A stretch of 64,000 nucleotides of DNA from Stutzerimonas stutzeri (GCF_024448935.1 NZ_JAMOIE010000014.1:1-64000), one strand, 5' to 3'. Shown: positions 54,888-63,933, counted from the stretch's first letter. Made by a program: numbers and translations. Notes: generated by a model not told the origin, from the letters alone.

Positions 54888-54905
54888 GGATGTCGCTCCC
54901 TGGTA

Positions 54906-56486
54906 TCAGGCGTGTTGGGGTTCGAGGGTTATGGAAAAGACCGAGGCCCCGTCGATATCGCGAAGGGTGACGCTCAGGGCGCCGCTGCGTGAATCGATTT
55001 CCACTTCACCGAAGAACTGAAAACCGGCGTAGGGCGATGCGTTGGCATAAGCGGGTGCCTTCTGGAACACCCGCTCGGGGCCAAAGGTGGCATCCAGCGG
55101 ATTGGGGCCGAAGCTGCCCGCATTGAGCGGCCCGGCGACGAACTCCCAGAACGGATCGAAATCCTGGAATAGCGCGCGGTTTGGATGGTACTGGTGCGCT
55201 GCGCAATAGTGAACGTCAGCCGTCAGCCAGACCGTGTTGCGCACGCGGTATTTGCGCAGGTAACCCAGCAGTTCGGCGATCTCCAGCTCGCGCCCGGCTG
55301 CCGGCCCGTCCTGTCCGTTGGCGATCGCCTCCCAGCGCGCCCTGCCGGCCGCGTCCTTGCCGTCCGGCACATGCAGGCCGATGGGCATGTCGGCGGCGAT
55401 CACCTTCCAGGTGGCGCGTGAGCGGCGCAGTTCGCGTTTGAGCCAGGCCAACTGCTCGGCACCGAGAAAAGCGGCCTCAGGGCCCTGCTCCGATTGCAGA
55501 TTGTGGGTGTTGGGGCCGCGATAGCTGCGCATGTCCAGCACGAACACGTCCAACTGCGGGCCGTAGGCGATCTTGCGGTAGACACGGCCCATGGCGTCGC
55601 GGCCTGCGAGGCGCATCGGCGCGTATTCGAGAAATGCCTGACGACCGCGGCGGGCGAGCAGTTCGATGTCCTTGACCTGATAGCGCTCATCCAGCTCCTT
55701 GCCGGGCGACCAGTTGTTGGTGACTTCATGGTCGTCCCACTGCCAGATCTGCGGCACCTCGGCGTTGAACTGGCGCAGGTTGTGATCCAGCAGGTTGTAG
55801 CGGTAGTTGCCGCGGAACTCGTCCAGTGTTTCGGCCACTTTGGTCTTGGCCTCGGTGACGATGTTGCGCCAGAGGCGCTCGTCTTCTGCCGTCACTTCGG
55901 CCTGGATCGGACCGTCAGCGTAGATGGCGTCGCCACTCTGGATGAAAAAGTCAGGATGGCGCTGGCGCATGGCTTCGTAGATGCGCATGCCGCCGAAGTC
56001 GGCATTGATGCCCCAGCCCTGGCCACCGGTATCGCCGCCCCAGACGAAACGGATATCCCGCGCGCGCCTGGGCGCAGTGCGCAAATGGCCCATCCAGGGT
56101 TCGCTGCGGACATGATCGCCGGCATCCTCGAAACAGGCGCGGTAGAAGATCGACTGATCCGACGGCAACCCACTCAGATCGATACGCGCGGTGAAGTCGA
56201 GCCGCTCATCGGTGACCGGCGAAACCATCCGCCGAGCGTTGCTGAAGCCACTGCTGGTATCCCACTCCACCACCAGCCGCGCCGGCCGGTCGCAGCGGCT
56301 CCAGATCACGGCACGGTCAGCCAGTACGTCACCGGACTGTACGCCATCGGTGATCCAGGGCCGCGCAGTGGGTGCTGCGATGATTGCAGGTGATACGCCG
56401 AGGGCCGGCAGCGCCAGGCCAGCACCGATGCCTTGAACAAGTCGGCGGCGTGTCTGGTCCAGTTCTGGCTTGGTGGATTCGGTCAT
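54906..56486 (-). CDS. phoD: Alkaline phosphatase PhoD
   Basis: PhoD is a secreted phosphodiesterase/phosphomonoesterase that uses calcium and iron to release phosphate. The 526-residue protein has a Tat signal TRRRLVQGIGAGLALPALG, an N-terminal PhoD domain and the metal-binding stretches WGGDTGGQG, SGDAIYADG, WDDHEVTNNW and LTADVHYCA. AAAGGGGA precedes its ATG. A Pho-box-like repeat lies about 50 bp upstream, and exeM follows. Confidence 0.95.
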   Translation of the reverse strand: MTESTKPELDQTRRRLVQGIGAGLALPALGVSPAIIAAPTARPWITDGVQSGDVLADRAVIWSRCDRPARLVVEWDTSSGFSNARRMVSPVTDERLDFTARIDLSGLPSDQSIFYRACFEDAGDHVRSEPWMGHLRTAPRRARDIRFVWGGDTGGQGWGINADFGGMRIYEAMRQRHPDFFIQSGDAIYADGPIQAEVTAEDERLWRNIVTEAKTKVAETLDEFRGNYRYNLLDHNLRQFNAEVPQIWQWDDHEVTNNWSPGKELDERYQVKDIELLARRGRQAFLEYAPMRLAGRDAMGRVYRKIAYGPQLDVFVLDMRSYRGPNTHNLQSEQGPEAAFLGAEQLAWLKRELRRSRATWKVIAADMPIGLHVPDGKDAAGRARWEAIANGQDGPAAGRELEIAELLGYLRKYRVRNTVWLTADVHYCAAHQYHPNRALFQDFDPFWEFVAGPLNAGSFGPNPLDATFGPERVFQKAPAYANASPYAGFQFFGEVEIDSRSGALSVTLRDIDGASVFSITLEPQHA

Positions 56487-56534
56487 GGTCGTCCCCTTTC
56501 AGCGGATGCTGGGAGAAGGGTTTAAGCGAGCCGC

Positions 56535-56552
56535 TTGACAGAACCGTGACGC
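56535..56552 (-). promoter_or_regulatory. Pho-box-like direct repeat upstream of phoD
   Basis: On the minus strand GCGTCAC-GGTT-CTGTCAA gives two 7-bp half-sites 11 bp apart, 10 of 14 bases matching CTGTCAT-N4-CTGTCAT. A TTAAAC about ten bases downstream could be the -10. PhoB binding is inferred. Confidence 0.6.
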
Positions 56553-56643
56553 CCGGACGAACGGTCGTCAATAAATCGCCTGTACGCCAGGCTGCTGGCA
56601 AGCATGAAGGCCTGCTATTGGATCGCAGCCTGTCCAGCCCACC

Positions 56644-56698
56644 ATCCCCTCGCAGCGCTGCGCTGCGAGGGGATAATGGGCTGATCATCAGGCCCATT
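56644..56698 (-). terminator. Tandem hairpins between gcd and phoD
   Basis: The first hairpin has a perfect 13-bp stem (56644-56656 with 56662-56674) and a 5-nt loop. The second pairs AATGGGC with GCCCATT (56675-56698) with an inner TGAT/ATCA stem. They lie 12 bp after the gcd stop codon. Neither is followed by a T run, but the stability suggests a transcript end. Confidence 0.55.
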
Positions 56699-56709
56699 GT
56701 CCGACCGGC

Positions 56710-59118
56710 CTAGTTCACATCATCTTCGAGCGTCCAGGCGATCACTGAGTCACCGATCTTCGTGCCGAACGAGCCGTGCCCGCCGGCCACCTGCACCACG
56801 TACTGCTTGCCGGTCTGCTCCGAGACGTAGGTCATCGGCGTGGCCTGTCCGCCCGCCGGTAGCCGCCCTTTCCACAGCTGCTTGCCGGTCTGCAGGTCAT
56901 AGGCGCGCAGGTAGTAATCCAGCGTGCCGCTCATGAAGGCGACGCCGCCGGCCGTCACGATGGGCCCACCGAGCGCGGGCGTGCCCACAGGAAACGGAAT
57001 GCCGAGCGGCGCACTGTCGCGGCTGGTGCCGTTCTTGTGCATCCAGACCTTTTTCATGGTGCGCAGATCGACGGCGGTGACATAGCCCCACGGCGGGCTC
57101 TGGCAGGGTAGGCCGAGCACTGATAGCAGCGGCTTCAGACTGACCATGTAGGGCGCACCCAGGTTGGGTTGCAGGCCGGTTTCGCCGCCCCCGGTGCGTG
57201 CCTCGGGGGCGACCTCGCTGCGCTTGTACATCTTCGAGACGAACGCCAGGTAGTTCGGCGCACCGAATAGCAACTGCCGACTCGGATCGACCGCCACGGA
57301 CGGCCAGTTGAAGGTACCGACGTTGCCTGGGTAGATCAGCGAGCCCTCCTGCGAGGGCGGCGTGAAGTCGCCTTCATAGCGCAGCTGGCGGAACTGGATA
57401 CGGCACAGCATCTGATCCAGCGGCGTGCCGCCCCACATGTCCTTCTCGGACAGCGGCTCTTGCGGCGCATAGCTCAATGCCGAGACCGGCTGAGTCGGCG
57501 CGGTAAAGTCACCATAATCGGTGCCCTGCGGAACAGGCACCTCGGTCACCGGCACGATGGGCTCGCCGGTGCGCCGATCGAGCACATACAGGTCGCCGCG
57601 CTTGGTCGGCTGGATGATGGCCGGCACTTTGCCGTCCGGCCGGTCGATATCGACCAGCGTCGGCTGCGACGGCAGGTCGCGATCCCAGAGGTCATGGTGG
57701 ACGGTCTGGAATTCCCAGCGGACCTTGCCGGTCGCCAGGTCCAGCGCAATCAGGGTGTCGGTGAAACGCTCGGCCTGGGCCGAGCGATCGATCGCCCACT
57801 GATCAGGGGTCTGGTTGCCGGAGGGGATGTAGACCAGGCCCAGCGCCTCGTCAGCAGTGGCCACCGTCCAGGAGTTCGGCGTGCTGCGCACGTAGGTTTC
57901 ACCCGGCGGCAACGGTTCCGTGGCATCCGGGTTGCCCGGGTCGAAATTCCAGACCAGGCGGCCAGTTTTCACGTCGTAGGCACGAATCACGCCACCGGGT
58001 GAATCCACGGCGCCGTTATCGGTAACCGAACCGCCGATGATCACCAGCTTTTCGGTCACCACCGGCGGCGAGGTGGGCAAGTAGACCCCTAGCGCCCCCT
58101 CACCCAGGCGCAGCTTCAGGTCGACGACACCGGCGTTGCCGAAGTCCTCGCAGGGCTTGCCGTCTTCCATGTCGAGCGCGATCAACGTGGCATCGTTGGT
58201 GGGCAGGAACAGCCGTCGCTCGCAACGCGCCACCGGTTGATCCGGCTGGCCGCTGGTCGAACCCGGCGAGGGATAGCGAGTGCCGTCGTGAAACGCCAGG
58301 CCGCGGCAGGTCATGTGCTGGTAGTACTCGGCATCGCGGTTGATGCTCGGGTCGAAGCGCCAGCGTTCCTCGCCCGTATCGGCGTCCAGGGCAATGGCGA
58401 TGCTGTGAGGCGTGCAGATGAACAGGCGGTTGCCGACCTTGAGCGGGGTGACCTCGTAGGTGAACTCGCCTGGATCGTTCGGCCCCGGCCGATCACCCGT
58501 GTGGTATTCCCAGGCTTTCGTCAGCCTGCCCAGGTTCTCGGGCGTGATCAGATCTGCCGTCGAATACCGGTCGCCCTGCTCCGATCCGCCGTAGGAAGGC
58601 CACTCGCTGCTGGAGCGACCGGCCTGGCCTTGCGGATCGAGCCCCTGCATCTGCGCGTCGCTGAATTCGCCGGTGATCGAGTGGTAGTCCTGGGTCAGCG
58701 AATATCCGGTCATCAACGCCCCTGCCAGCAGACCGAGCCCGAGCAGGCCACTGGCACCGTCGCGCCAGACCAGTCGGTCGCTCACGTAGCGGTTGACGAA
58801 CGGCAGGATCAGCCAGAGACCGAGGACGCACCACAGATCGATTCGCGGCGCCAGCTGCCACCAATCGAAGCGCACCTCATGGAACGTCCAGACCAGGGTT
58901 GCCAGCAGCAGCGCTGCATACAGCCAGATCGCCGCGCGGCGTCGGGCAAACAGCAGTCCGGCCACTACCAGAAGACCGATGCCGGCCAGCAGGTAGTACC
59001 AGGAGCCGCCGAGCACGGCCAGGTAAGCACCGCCGCCCGCCATCAGCGCGCCCAGCACCAGCAGCACCACGGCGGTCAGGGTGATACGCAACGGCCGCGG
59101 CCCATAATCGATACTCAT
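56710..59118 (-). CDS. gcd: PQQ-dependent membrane glucose dehydrogenase
   Basis: Gcd oxidises glucose to gluconolactone in the periplasm and passes electrons to ubiquinone; acid release can also dissolve mineral phosphate. The 802-residue protein has five N-terminal membrane helices (about residues 10-145) and an eight-bladed PQQ propeller beginning near WPSYGGSEQGDRYSTADLIT. The ATG at 59118 gives the family length, with GGAG nine bases before it. PQQ synthesis genes are not in the window. Confidence 0.95.
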   Translation of the reverse strand: MSIDYGPRPLRITLTAVVLLVLGALMAGGGAYLAVLGGSWYYLLAGIGLLVVAGLLFARRRAAIWLYAALLLATLVWTFHEVRFDWWQLAPRIDLWCVLGLWLILPFVNRYVSDRLVWRDGASGLLGLGLLAGALMTGYSLTQDYHSITGEFSDAQMQGLDPQGQAGRSSSEWPSYGGSEQGDRYSTADLITPENLGRLTKAWEYHTGDRPGPNDPGEFTYEVTPLKVGNRLFICTPHSIAIALDADTGEERWRFDPSINRDAEYYQHMTCRGLAFHDGTRYPSPGSTSGQPDQPVARCERRLFLPTNDATLIALDMEDGKPCEDFGNAGVVDLKLRLGEGALGVYLPTSPPVVTEKLVIIGGSVTDNGAVDSPGGVIRAYDVKTGRLVWNFDPGNPDATEPLPPGETYVRSTPNSWTVATADEALGLVYIPSGNQTPDQWAIDRSAQAERFTDTLIALDLATGKVRWEFQTVHHDLWDRDLPSQPTLVDIDRPDGKVPAIIQPTKRGDLYVLDRRTGEPIVPVTEVPVPQGTDYGDFTAPTQPVSALSYAPQEPLSEKDMWGGTPLDQMLCRIQFRQLRYEGDFTPPSQEGSLIYPGNVGTFNWPSVAVDPSRQLLFGAPNYLAFVSKMYKRSEVAPEARTGGGETGLQPNLGAPYMVSLKPLLSVLGLPCQSPPWGYVTAVDLRTMKKVWMHKNGTSRDSAPLGIPFPVGTPALGGPIVTAGGVAFMSGTLDYYLRAYDLQTGKQLWKGRLPAGGQATPMTYVSEQTGKQYVVQVAGGHGSFGTKIGDSVIAWTLEDDVN

Positions 59119-59610
59119 GCAACACACTCCAACCGGGACGCAGCTATTAAAGAGGGACAGCAAAAAGCCGGCGAAACGTCCTGTGACAAAGTTTCGCCCG
59201 TCTTTCAGTGGATACGGCGCTGGGGACTTTAGTTCAGCGCTTGCAGCGCGAACCCGGGCCACAGCGCCGACGGCAAGCGGCTGTGTCTCGGGCCGCTTGA
59301 TCACCGCATAGATCACCCCGGTCACCAAACTGCCGGCCAGGCTCGCCGTCAGATGCAACAGCGCATGGTTGATCGCATCGGAAATCTTCTTCGCCCAGGC
59401 CTTCCTCCACCGCGCGCACCAGCGCCGGCAGCGCATCGCCCTGATCAGCGCCCCCGCATTGCCCATCAGTCAGCACCGAGCAAGGCGACTATCACCCCGC
59501 CGTCATCGCTGTCGAGCATGAGCTGAAGGTGCGGCGCCTCTGACGCTCCCCTTGCGGGCGCTGCCGCGCTGACGGAAGCTTGTCGCCCCAACGAGCCCGC
59601 CCCGTCCCTG
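59119..59610. other. Spacer upstream of gcd with possible gene remnant
   Basis: These 492 bp hold the gcd promoter and no intact gene. On the minus strand the frame ALPALVRAVEEGLGEEDF (about 59376-59440) continues in a neighbouring frame as INHALLHLTASLAGSLVTG (about 59317-59380), which looks like one helical protein split by a frameshift. I do not recognise the family. Confidence 0.3.
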
Positions 59611-59916
59611 ATGAACATCGAACAGATTACCCAACGCCTGCACGCGATCCGCGACCAGAACGACTGGCAGCGCTTTCACAGTCCGAAAAACCTCGCCATG
59701 GCCGCCAGCGTGGAAATGGCCGAGCTGCTGGAAATCTTCCAATGGCAGACCGAGGACGAATCGCGCCAGCTCTCGGCCGATAAGCTCGCACACGCTGGCC
59801 AGGAAGTCGGCGACATCGTCATGTACCTGTTGCTGATGTGCAGCGAACTGGGCATCGACATGGAACAGGCACTGCTGGCGAAGCTTGCCGACAACGAACG
59901 GCGGTTCGCCCGATGA
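59611..59916 (+). CDS. MazG-like nucleotide pyrophosphohydrolase
   Basis: This 101-residue all-alpha NTP-PPase has the metal motif EMAELLEIFQW and EVGDIVMYLL (EXXE...EXXD) of the MazG-like/RS21-C6 group, which hydrolyse dCTP or modified nucleotides to monophosphates. Its stop overlaps the start of the methyltransferase gene by four bases (ATGA), so they are translationally coupled. Confidence 0.9.
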   Translation: MNIEQITQRLHAIRDQNDWQRFHSPKNLAMAASVEMAELLEIFQWQTEDESRQLSADKLAHAGQEVGDIVMYLLLMCSELGIDMEQALLAKLADNERRFAR

Positions 59917-60662
59917 GCGATCGGCATTTCGATGAGCTGGCGACGCGCTTCGCCGAGAAGATCTACGGTGGCGCCAAGGGCGCGATCCGCCTTGCCGTGC
60001 TGCAGGCCGACCTGACGGAAGCCCTGCCGCAACGGCCACTGCGGATGCTGGATATTGGTGCGGGCCTCGGCCATATGAGCCTGTGGCTGGCGCAGCAGGG
60101 CCATCAGGTCACGCTGTCGGAACCCGCCGAACCCATGCTGGAAGGCGCCCGCAAGCAGTTTGCCGAAGCCGGCCAGCAGGCAACCTTCATCCAGGCACCC
60201 TGGCAGGACATCGAAAACCAGGTCGAGGGCCGGTTCGAGCTGGTCATCTGCCATGCCGTGCTGGAGTGGCTGGCCGAGCCCCAGGCGATCCTGCCGGTGC
60301 TGCATCGCCTGGTTGCCGAGGATGGCTGGCTGTCGCTGGCCTTCTATAACCGCGACGCGTTGATCTACCGCAACCTGCTCAAGGGCCATTTCAAGAAGCT
60401 GCGCAACCAGACCTATGCCGGCGAGCGCCAGAGCCTGACCCCGCAACAGCCGCTCGATCCGCGCGAGCTGGCGGCGCAACTCGCGCCGCACTGGCGGGTC
60501 GAAACAACCAGTGGCGTGCGCGTCTTCCATGACTACATGCCCGCCGATTTCCAGGCCCGCACCGAACCTGCCGACCTCATCGAGATGGAACTGGCCTACC
60601 GCCGCCATCCCAGCTTCGCCGGCCTCGGGCGCTACCTGCACTGGTTATGTCGGCCGCTTTGA
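59913..60662 (+). CDS. cmoM: tRNA 5-carboxymethoxyuridine methyltransferase (CmoM/SmtA)
   Basis: CmoM adds a methyl group from SAM to cmo5U34 of tRNA to give mcmo5U. The 249-residue class I methyltransferase has the SAM motif MLDIGAGLGHMS (about residues 45-56), and the start MSDRHFDELATRFAEKIYGG is typical of the SmtA/CmoM group. It is coupled to the MazG-like gene. Confidence 0.88.
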   Translation: MSDRHFDELATRFAEKIYGGAKGAIRLAVLQADLTEALPQRPLRMLDIGAGLGHMSLWLAQQGHQVTLSEPAEPMLEGARKQFAEAGQQATFIQAPWQDIENQVEGRFELVICHAVLEWLAEPQAILPVLHRLVAEDGWLSLAFYNRDALIYRNLLKGHFKKLRNQTYAGERQSLTPQQPLDPRELAAQLAPHWRVETTSGVRVFHDYMPADFQARTEPADLIEMELAYRRHPSFAGLGRYLHWLCRPL

Positions 60663-60680
60663 GCCGACCGGGAGGTACCG

Positions 60681-61313
60681 ATGTCGATCCGCCCCGCACT
60701 GCCCCTGCTCTGTTCGCTGCTCGGCTTGAGCCTCGCGGCGTGCCAGAGCAGCAACCCGTACACCAGCGAATCGGCGCCCATACCACCGGCGCCGCCAATC
60801 GAGCAGATCCAGTCGCCGACTTACCCGGCGGCGCCGCAGGATTTTTCCAGCTACCAGAACTGGAGCTGGCGAAACCCTCCGGCGGGGACGGCTTCACTGG
60901 GTGCCGAGGAGCTGCAGGAAATGATCTCCGGCGCGCTCGATCAACGCGGCTTGCGCCCGGCACCGACCGGCGCCAAGGGCGATGTGCAGATCAGCGCCAG
61001 TGCACAGATGGAGACGCGCGTGCGGCAGGTCTACGATGACTACTATGGTCCCCGGGTGGGCGTCGGTGCCGGGCGCTATGGCGGTTACGGCCCGGGTTAC
61101 AACACAGGCTACGGCATTGGCGGCAGCACCCCGGTGGTGCGCAACTACCAAGAAGAAGTGGTCACGGTGCGCATCGAGATGATCGACAGCGCCTCCGGCC
61201 AGACCGTGTGGAGCAATCGCGCCGAGGCCCGCAGTGGCGGTGATCAGGCCGAGCGCAAGGACGCCGCGCGAGCCGCCGTGAACCGGGCGCTTGCTGATTA
61301 TCCACCGCGCTGA
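60681..61313 (+). CDS. DUF4136 lipoprotein, copy 1
   Basis: This 210-residue protein has a lipoprotein signal with lipobox LAAC and a DUF4136 domain (DFSSYQNWSWRNPPAGT). The central part is rich in Gly and Tyr (GRYGGYGPGYNTGYGIGG). Function is unknown; members are probably outer-membrane lipoproteins. It is followed by a paralogue after 30 bp. Confidence 0.85.
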   Translation: MSIRPALPLLCSLLGLSLAACQSSNPYTSESAPIPPAPPIEQIQSPTYPAAPQDFSSYQNWSWRNPPAGTASLGAEELQEMISGALDQRGLRPAPTGAKGDVQISASAQMETRVRQVYDDYYGPRVGVGAGRYGGYGPGYNTGYGIGGSTPVVRNYQEEVVTVRIEMIDSASGQTVWSNRAEARSGGDQAERKDAARAAVNRALADYPPR

Positions 61314-61343
61314 GCGCACGCACTTAACGCAAGGAGAACCGCG

Positions 61344-61904
61344 ATGTTCCGTTCATGGCTGATGCTGCCTCTGCTGCTGATGCTGACCGCCTGTCAGAGC
61401 ACCCGGGTGCAACGTGATTTCGACCCGCAGCGTGATTTTTCCGCCTATCGGACCTGGAGCTGGAAAGAGCCCGCCCTGCAGTACCGACCAGACGATCCCC
61501 GCATCAAAAGCGACCTGACCGAGCAACGCATCCGCAGCGCCGTCAGCGAGCAGCTGGACCAACGCGGCCTACGCCAGGCCCAGTCAGGCGCGCAACCGGA
61601 TCTCCTGGTGCAGGCCTGGCTTCTCGTCGATCAGCGCAGCCAGCAATACACCACCTCATCGATCAATGGCTGGGGCGGTCCGTGGGATGGGTTCTGGGGT
61701 GGGCCGGTGATGACTGACACCCGCACCCTTCACTATCAGGTCGGCACCTTACAGCTGGACATGTACGCCGCCGACGACGGCAAACTGGTCTGGCGCGGCA
61801 GTACCGAGCAGGTCCTGCGCGACGACCCGGGGAGCCCTCAGGAGCGGGCCGGGATGCTTCGTGAAACCGTCACCAAGATTCTCTCGCAATACCCGCCGCG
61901 CTAG
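61344..61904 (+). CDS. DUF4136 lipoprotein, copy 2
   Basis: This 186-residue paralogue has lipobox LTAC and the same DUF4136 pattern (DFSAYRTWSWKEPALQYRP, then a C-terminal TKILSQYPPR). AAGGAG precedes the ATG. A good intrinsic terminator follows, so the pair may form the end of the cmoM transcript. Confidence 0.85.
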   Translation: MFRSWLMLPLLLMLTACQSTRVQRDFDPQRDFSAYRTWSWKEPALQYRPDDPRIKSDLTEQRIRSAVSEQLDQRGLRQAQSGAQPDLLVQAWLLVDQRSQQYTTSSINGWGGPWDGFWGGPVMTDTRTLHYQVGTLQLDMYAADDGKLVWRGSTEQVLRDDPGSPQERAGMLRETVTKILSQYPPR

Positions 61905-61928
61905 CATGGTCGGCTCGCTCTGAACAAC

Positions 61929-61957
61929 GCCCGCCGCCTCGGCGGGGTTTCTTTTTC
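61929..61957 (+). terminator. Intrinsic terminator after the DUF4136 pair
   Basis: CCCGCCG (61930-61936) pairs with CGGCGGG (61940-61946) around CCT and is followed by GTTTCTTTTT. It lies 25 bp after the DUF4136 stop. Confidence 0.85.
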
Positions 61958-61973
61958 TCTGGAGGAAATCTGC

Positions 61974-62423
61974 ATGCCCGTCGCAGCCTGGTGGCTTCTC
62001 GTTCTGCCTTTTATCGCCGGAGCTTTCCTGCCGCTACAGGCCGGGATCAACGGGCAGGTGGCCAAGCATCTTGGCGGCGTCATGAGTGCCGCGATGCTGT
62101 CCTTCGCAGTGGGCACCGTGGCGCTGATCGGCGTGGTGCTGTTTCAGCGGGACATGCCGGGCATCCAGGCGCTGCGGGACCTGCACTGGTATCACTGGTG
62201 TGCCGGATTGCTGGGAATGTTCTTTATTGCGACCGCCGCCTTCGCCGGCCCGCGGATCGGCGCGCTGCTGTTCATGGCCTTGGTATTGGCCGGCCAGCTG
62301 GGCATGGCACTGCTGCTCGACCACTTCGGCTGGGCGGGCTTTCGTCAGTCGTCGATCAGCCTGGGCAAGCTTGGCGGGCTGCTGCTGATTTTCGCAGGCG
62401 TCTGGATGATCCGCCGCGGCTGA
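61974..62423 (+). CDS. DMT-superfamily membrane protein (YdcZ/DUF606)
   Basis: This 149-residue protein has about five hydrophobic helices and the YdcZ pattern (PLQAGINGQVAKHLGG). Members are half-size DMT transporters, often dimeric; the substrate is unknown. GGAGGAAA precedes its ATG. Its last 79 bp overlap the convergent beta-propeller gene, in which both frames remain coding. Confidence 0.82.
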   Translation: MPVAAWWLLVLPFIAGAFLPLQAGINGQVAKHLGGVMSAAMLSFAVGTVALIGVVLFQRDMPGIQALRDLHWYHWCAGLLGMFFIATAAFAGPRIGALLFMALVLAGQLGMALLLDHFGWAGFRQSSISLGKLGGLLLIFAGVWMIRRG

Positions 62424-63370
62424 TCCGCGGTGCGGCTCTTGCGCTCGAAGGCGTAGAACAGATTGGGTTCGCTGACCACATACAGATCGCCACGCGCGTC
62501 AAAGGTCATGCCTTCGGCCTGAGGCACGCTATTGTCGAGACCGGCAGAGCCGCGCCACAATGAGCTGAAGCTGACCAGTTCCCCCTCACTGTCCAGCTCG
62601 AGCAGCATTTTTGCCTCATCGCTGAGCAGTACCAGATGGCCGGTGCGTTCGTCGTAGTGCACCGAGGCAAGGTCGCTGGCCATGTCCTTGTCTTCGATCC
62701 ATGCCTCGCGGTCGATGATGTTCAGGTTCAGCTGTCCGTTGAGACTGGCCTTGATGCCCTGGATCTCATAAAGCCTGCGTGGTGAGTGTTCTTTCACCGC
62801 AAACAACCGATCACCGGCGCGGTCGTAGCCCAACCCCTCGAAACCCGAGTTGTCCGATGCGTCCATGGACAGCGAGACTGCCGCATAATCCTCACGCACC
62901 AGCTCACTGGGCTGCGAGGGGACCGGGAGGATCACGATCGATTGGCTGCGTTCCTCGACAACTGCCAGCAGGTTGTCGCCCAAATAGGTAATGCCCTCGA
63001 CGTCGACGAAGCCCTTCAGCGGATAGCGAGCGATGAGTTCGCCGTCGAGGTCCAGCGCGACGAGCTCCTCCGGGTTGTTCACCACGGCCCAGAGCTGATT
63101 GCGCTGCTCATCGAAGGTCAACCCGGAAAGGTTGTTACCGACGGTCGCCACCGGCTTGGCCTCGACACGCACCTGGTACTCCGGCAACCAGAGGCTGTGC
63201 GCCTGGCGGCTGTCTTCGTGCCACGCCGATTGCAGCGAGTAGAACACTCGCTCATCGAGATGAAAGGTCGTGCCGGCATAAAGCAAACCGGCCGCCAGCA
63301 TAGCCAACGCCCAAGCCTGCGGGCGGGCTCCCCGTAGCCACCAGCGCCGGGTATCGGTAATAGTCGTCAT
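62345..63370 (-). CDS. SdiA-regulated-type beta-propeller protein
   Basis: This 341-residue protein has one N-terminal membrane helix (about residues 16-36) and a SdiA-regulated/phytase-like propeller domain (NNLSGLTFDEQRNQLWAVVN, then SGFEGLGYDRAGDRLFAVKE). Its biochemical role is not known. The C-terminal tail (KSRTADQPRRIIQTPAKISS) is encoded in the overlap with the convergent DMT gene and looks unstructured. It is divergent from the small membrane protein gene across 218 bp. Confidence 0.85.
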   Translation of the reverse strand: MTTITDTRRWWLRGARPQAWALAMLAAGLLYAGTTFHLDERVFYSLQSAWHEDSRQAHSLWLPEYQVRVEAKPVATVGNNLSGLTFDEQRNQLWAVVNNPEELVALDLDGELIARYPLKGFVDVEGITYLGDNLLAVVEERSQSIVILPVPSQPSELVREDYAAVSLSMDASDNSGFEGLGYDRAGDRLFAVKEHSPRRLYEIQGIKASLNGQLNLNIIDREAWIEDKDMASDLASVHYDERTGHLVLLSDEAKMLLELDSEGELVSFSSLWRGSAGLDNSVPQAEGMTFDARGDLYVVSEPNLFYAFERKSRTADQPRRIIQTPAKISSSPPSLPRLIDD

Positions 63371-63588
63371 CGTTGTGTTTTCTCATGATCGGAGCGCTGG
63401 CGGAACAGCCTGCTCGGGAAAGGTCGCAGTCACGTGACAGCGCTCGATAAGGCACCGGCCAGCCCGGTACTGACCTACCGTCCGCAGGCAGTTTCAATCC
63501 TGCCTTGGAACTGCCGGACGGATTGATAGCCCAATGCCCCAGGGAACGGCTGCGCCTGCAGCCTCGGATCGTACGTCAGGAGAACAAC

Positions 63589-63882
63589 ATGCGGGTGGAA
63601 AGTTTTTTCGAATGGTTGGGCCAGGCGCTCGGCAACGTGATTCGCTACATCGTCGATGCGCTCAGCGGCTTCTTCGGATTGTTCGCCGCTGCCGGCGCCA
63701 ACTTTCTCGACGGCCTGTCGCGCACCCTCGGCATGGACCGCTCGCTGATCAGCCTGATTGCCCTGGCAATCGGCCTGCTGTTGCTGGTCGGCGCGTTTCG
63801 TGCATTCTTCCGCCGCTCGATCATCGCTGGCGTGATCTATCTGTTTCTGGGGCTCTGGCTGCTGAGCTGGCTTATCCACTGA
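63589..63882 (+). CDS. Small membrane protein of unknown function
   Basis: This 97-residue protein has an amphipathic N-terminal part (FFEWLGQALGNVIRYIVDAL) and two hydrophobic helices at about residues 54-67 and 77-95. I do not recognise the family. CAGGAG lies six bases before the ATG at 63589. A heptamer array begins just past its stop codon. Confidence 0.75.
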   Translation: MRVESFFEWLGQALGNVIRYIVDALSGFFGLFAAAGANFLDGLSRTLGMDRSLISLIALAIGLLLLVGAFRAFFRRSIIAGVIYLFLGLWLLSWLIH

Positions 63883-63884
63883 CA

Positions 63885-63933
63885 GCTTGAAGCTTGAAGC
63901 TTGAAGCTTGAAGCTCGAAGCTCGAAGCTCGAA
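63885..63933. repeat. GCTTGAA/GCTCGAA heptamer array
   Basis: Seven units, four GCTTGAA and three GCTCGAA, occur in a row directly after the small membrane protein gene. No opposed arm is seen before the next gene. The block switch from T to C suggests copying of a variant unit. Confidence 0.9.

Noticed and set aside
59234-59466. Extension of gcd upstream to about 59466.
   Set aside because: The membrane segments of Gcd begin at MSIDYGPRPLRITL (59118), which has a ribosome site; the extension lacks similarity.
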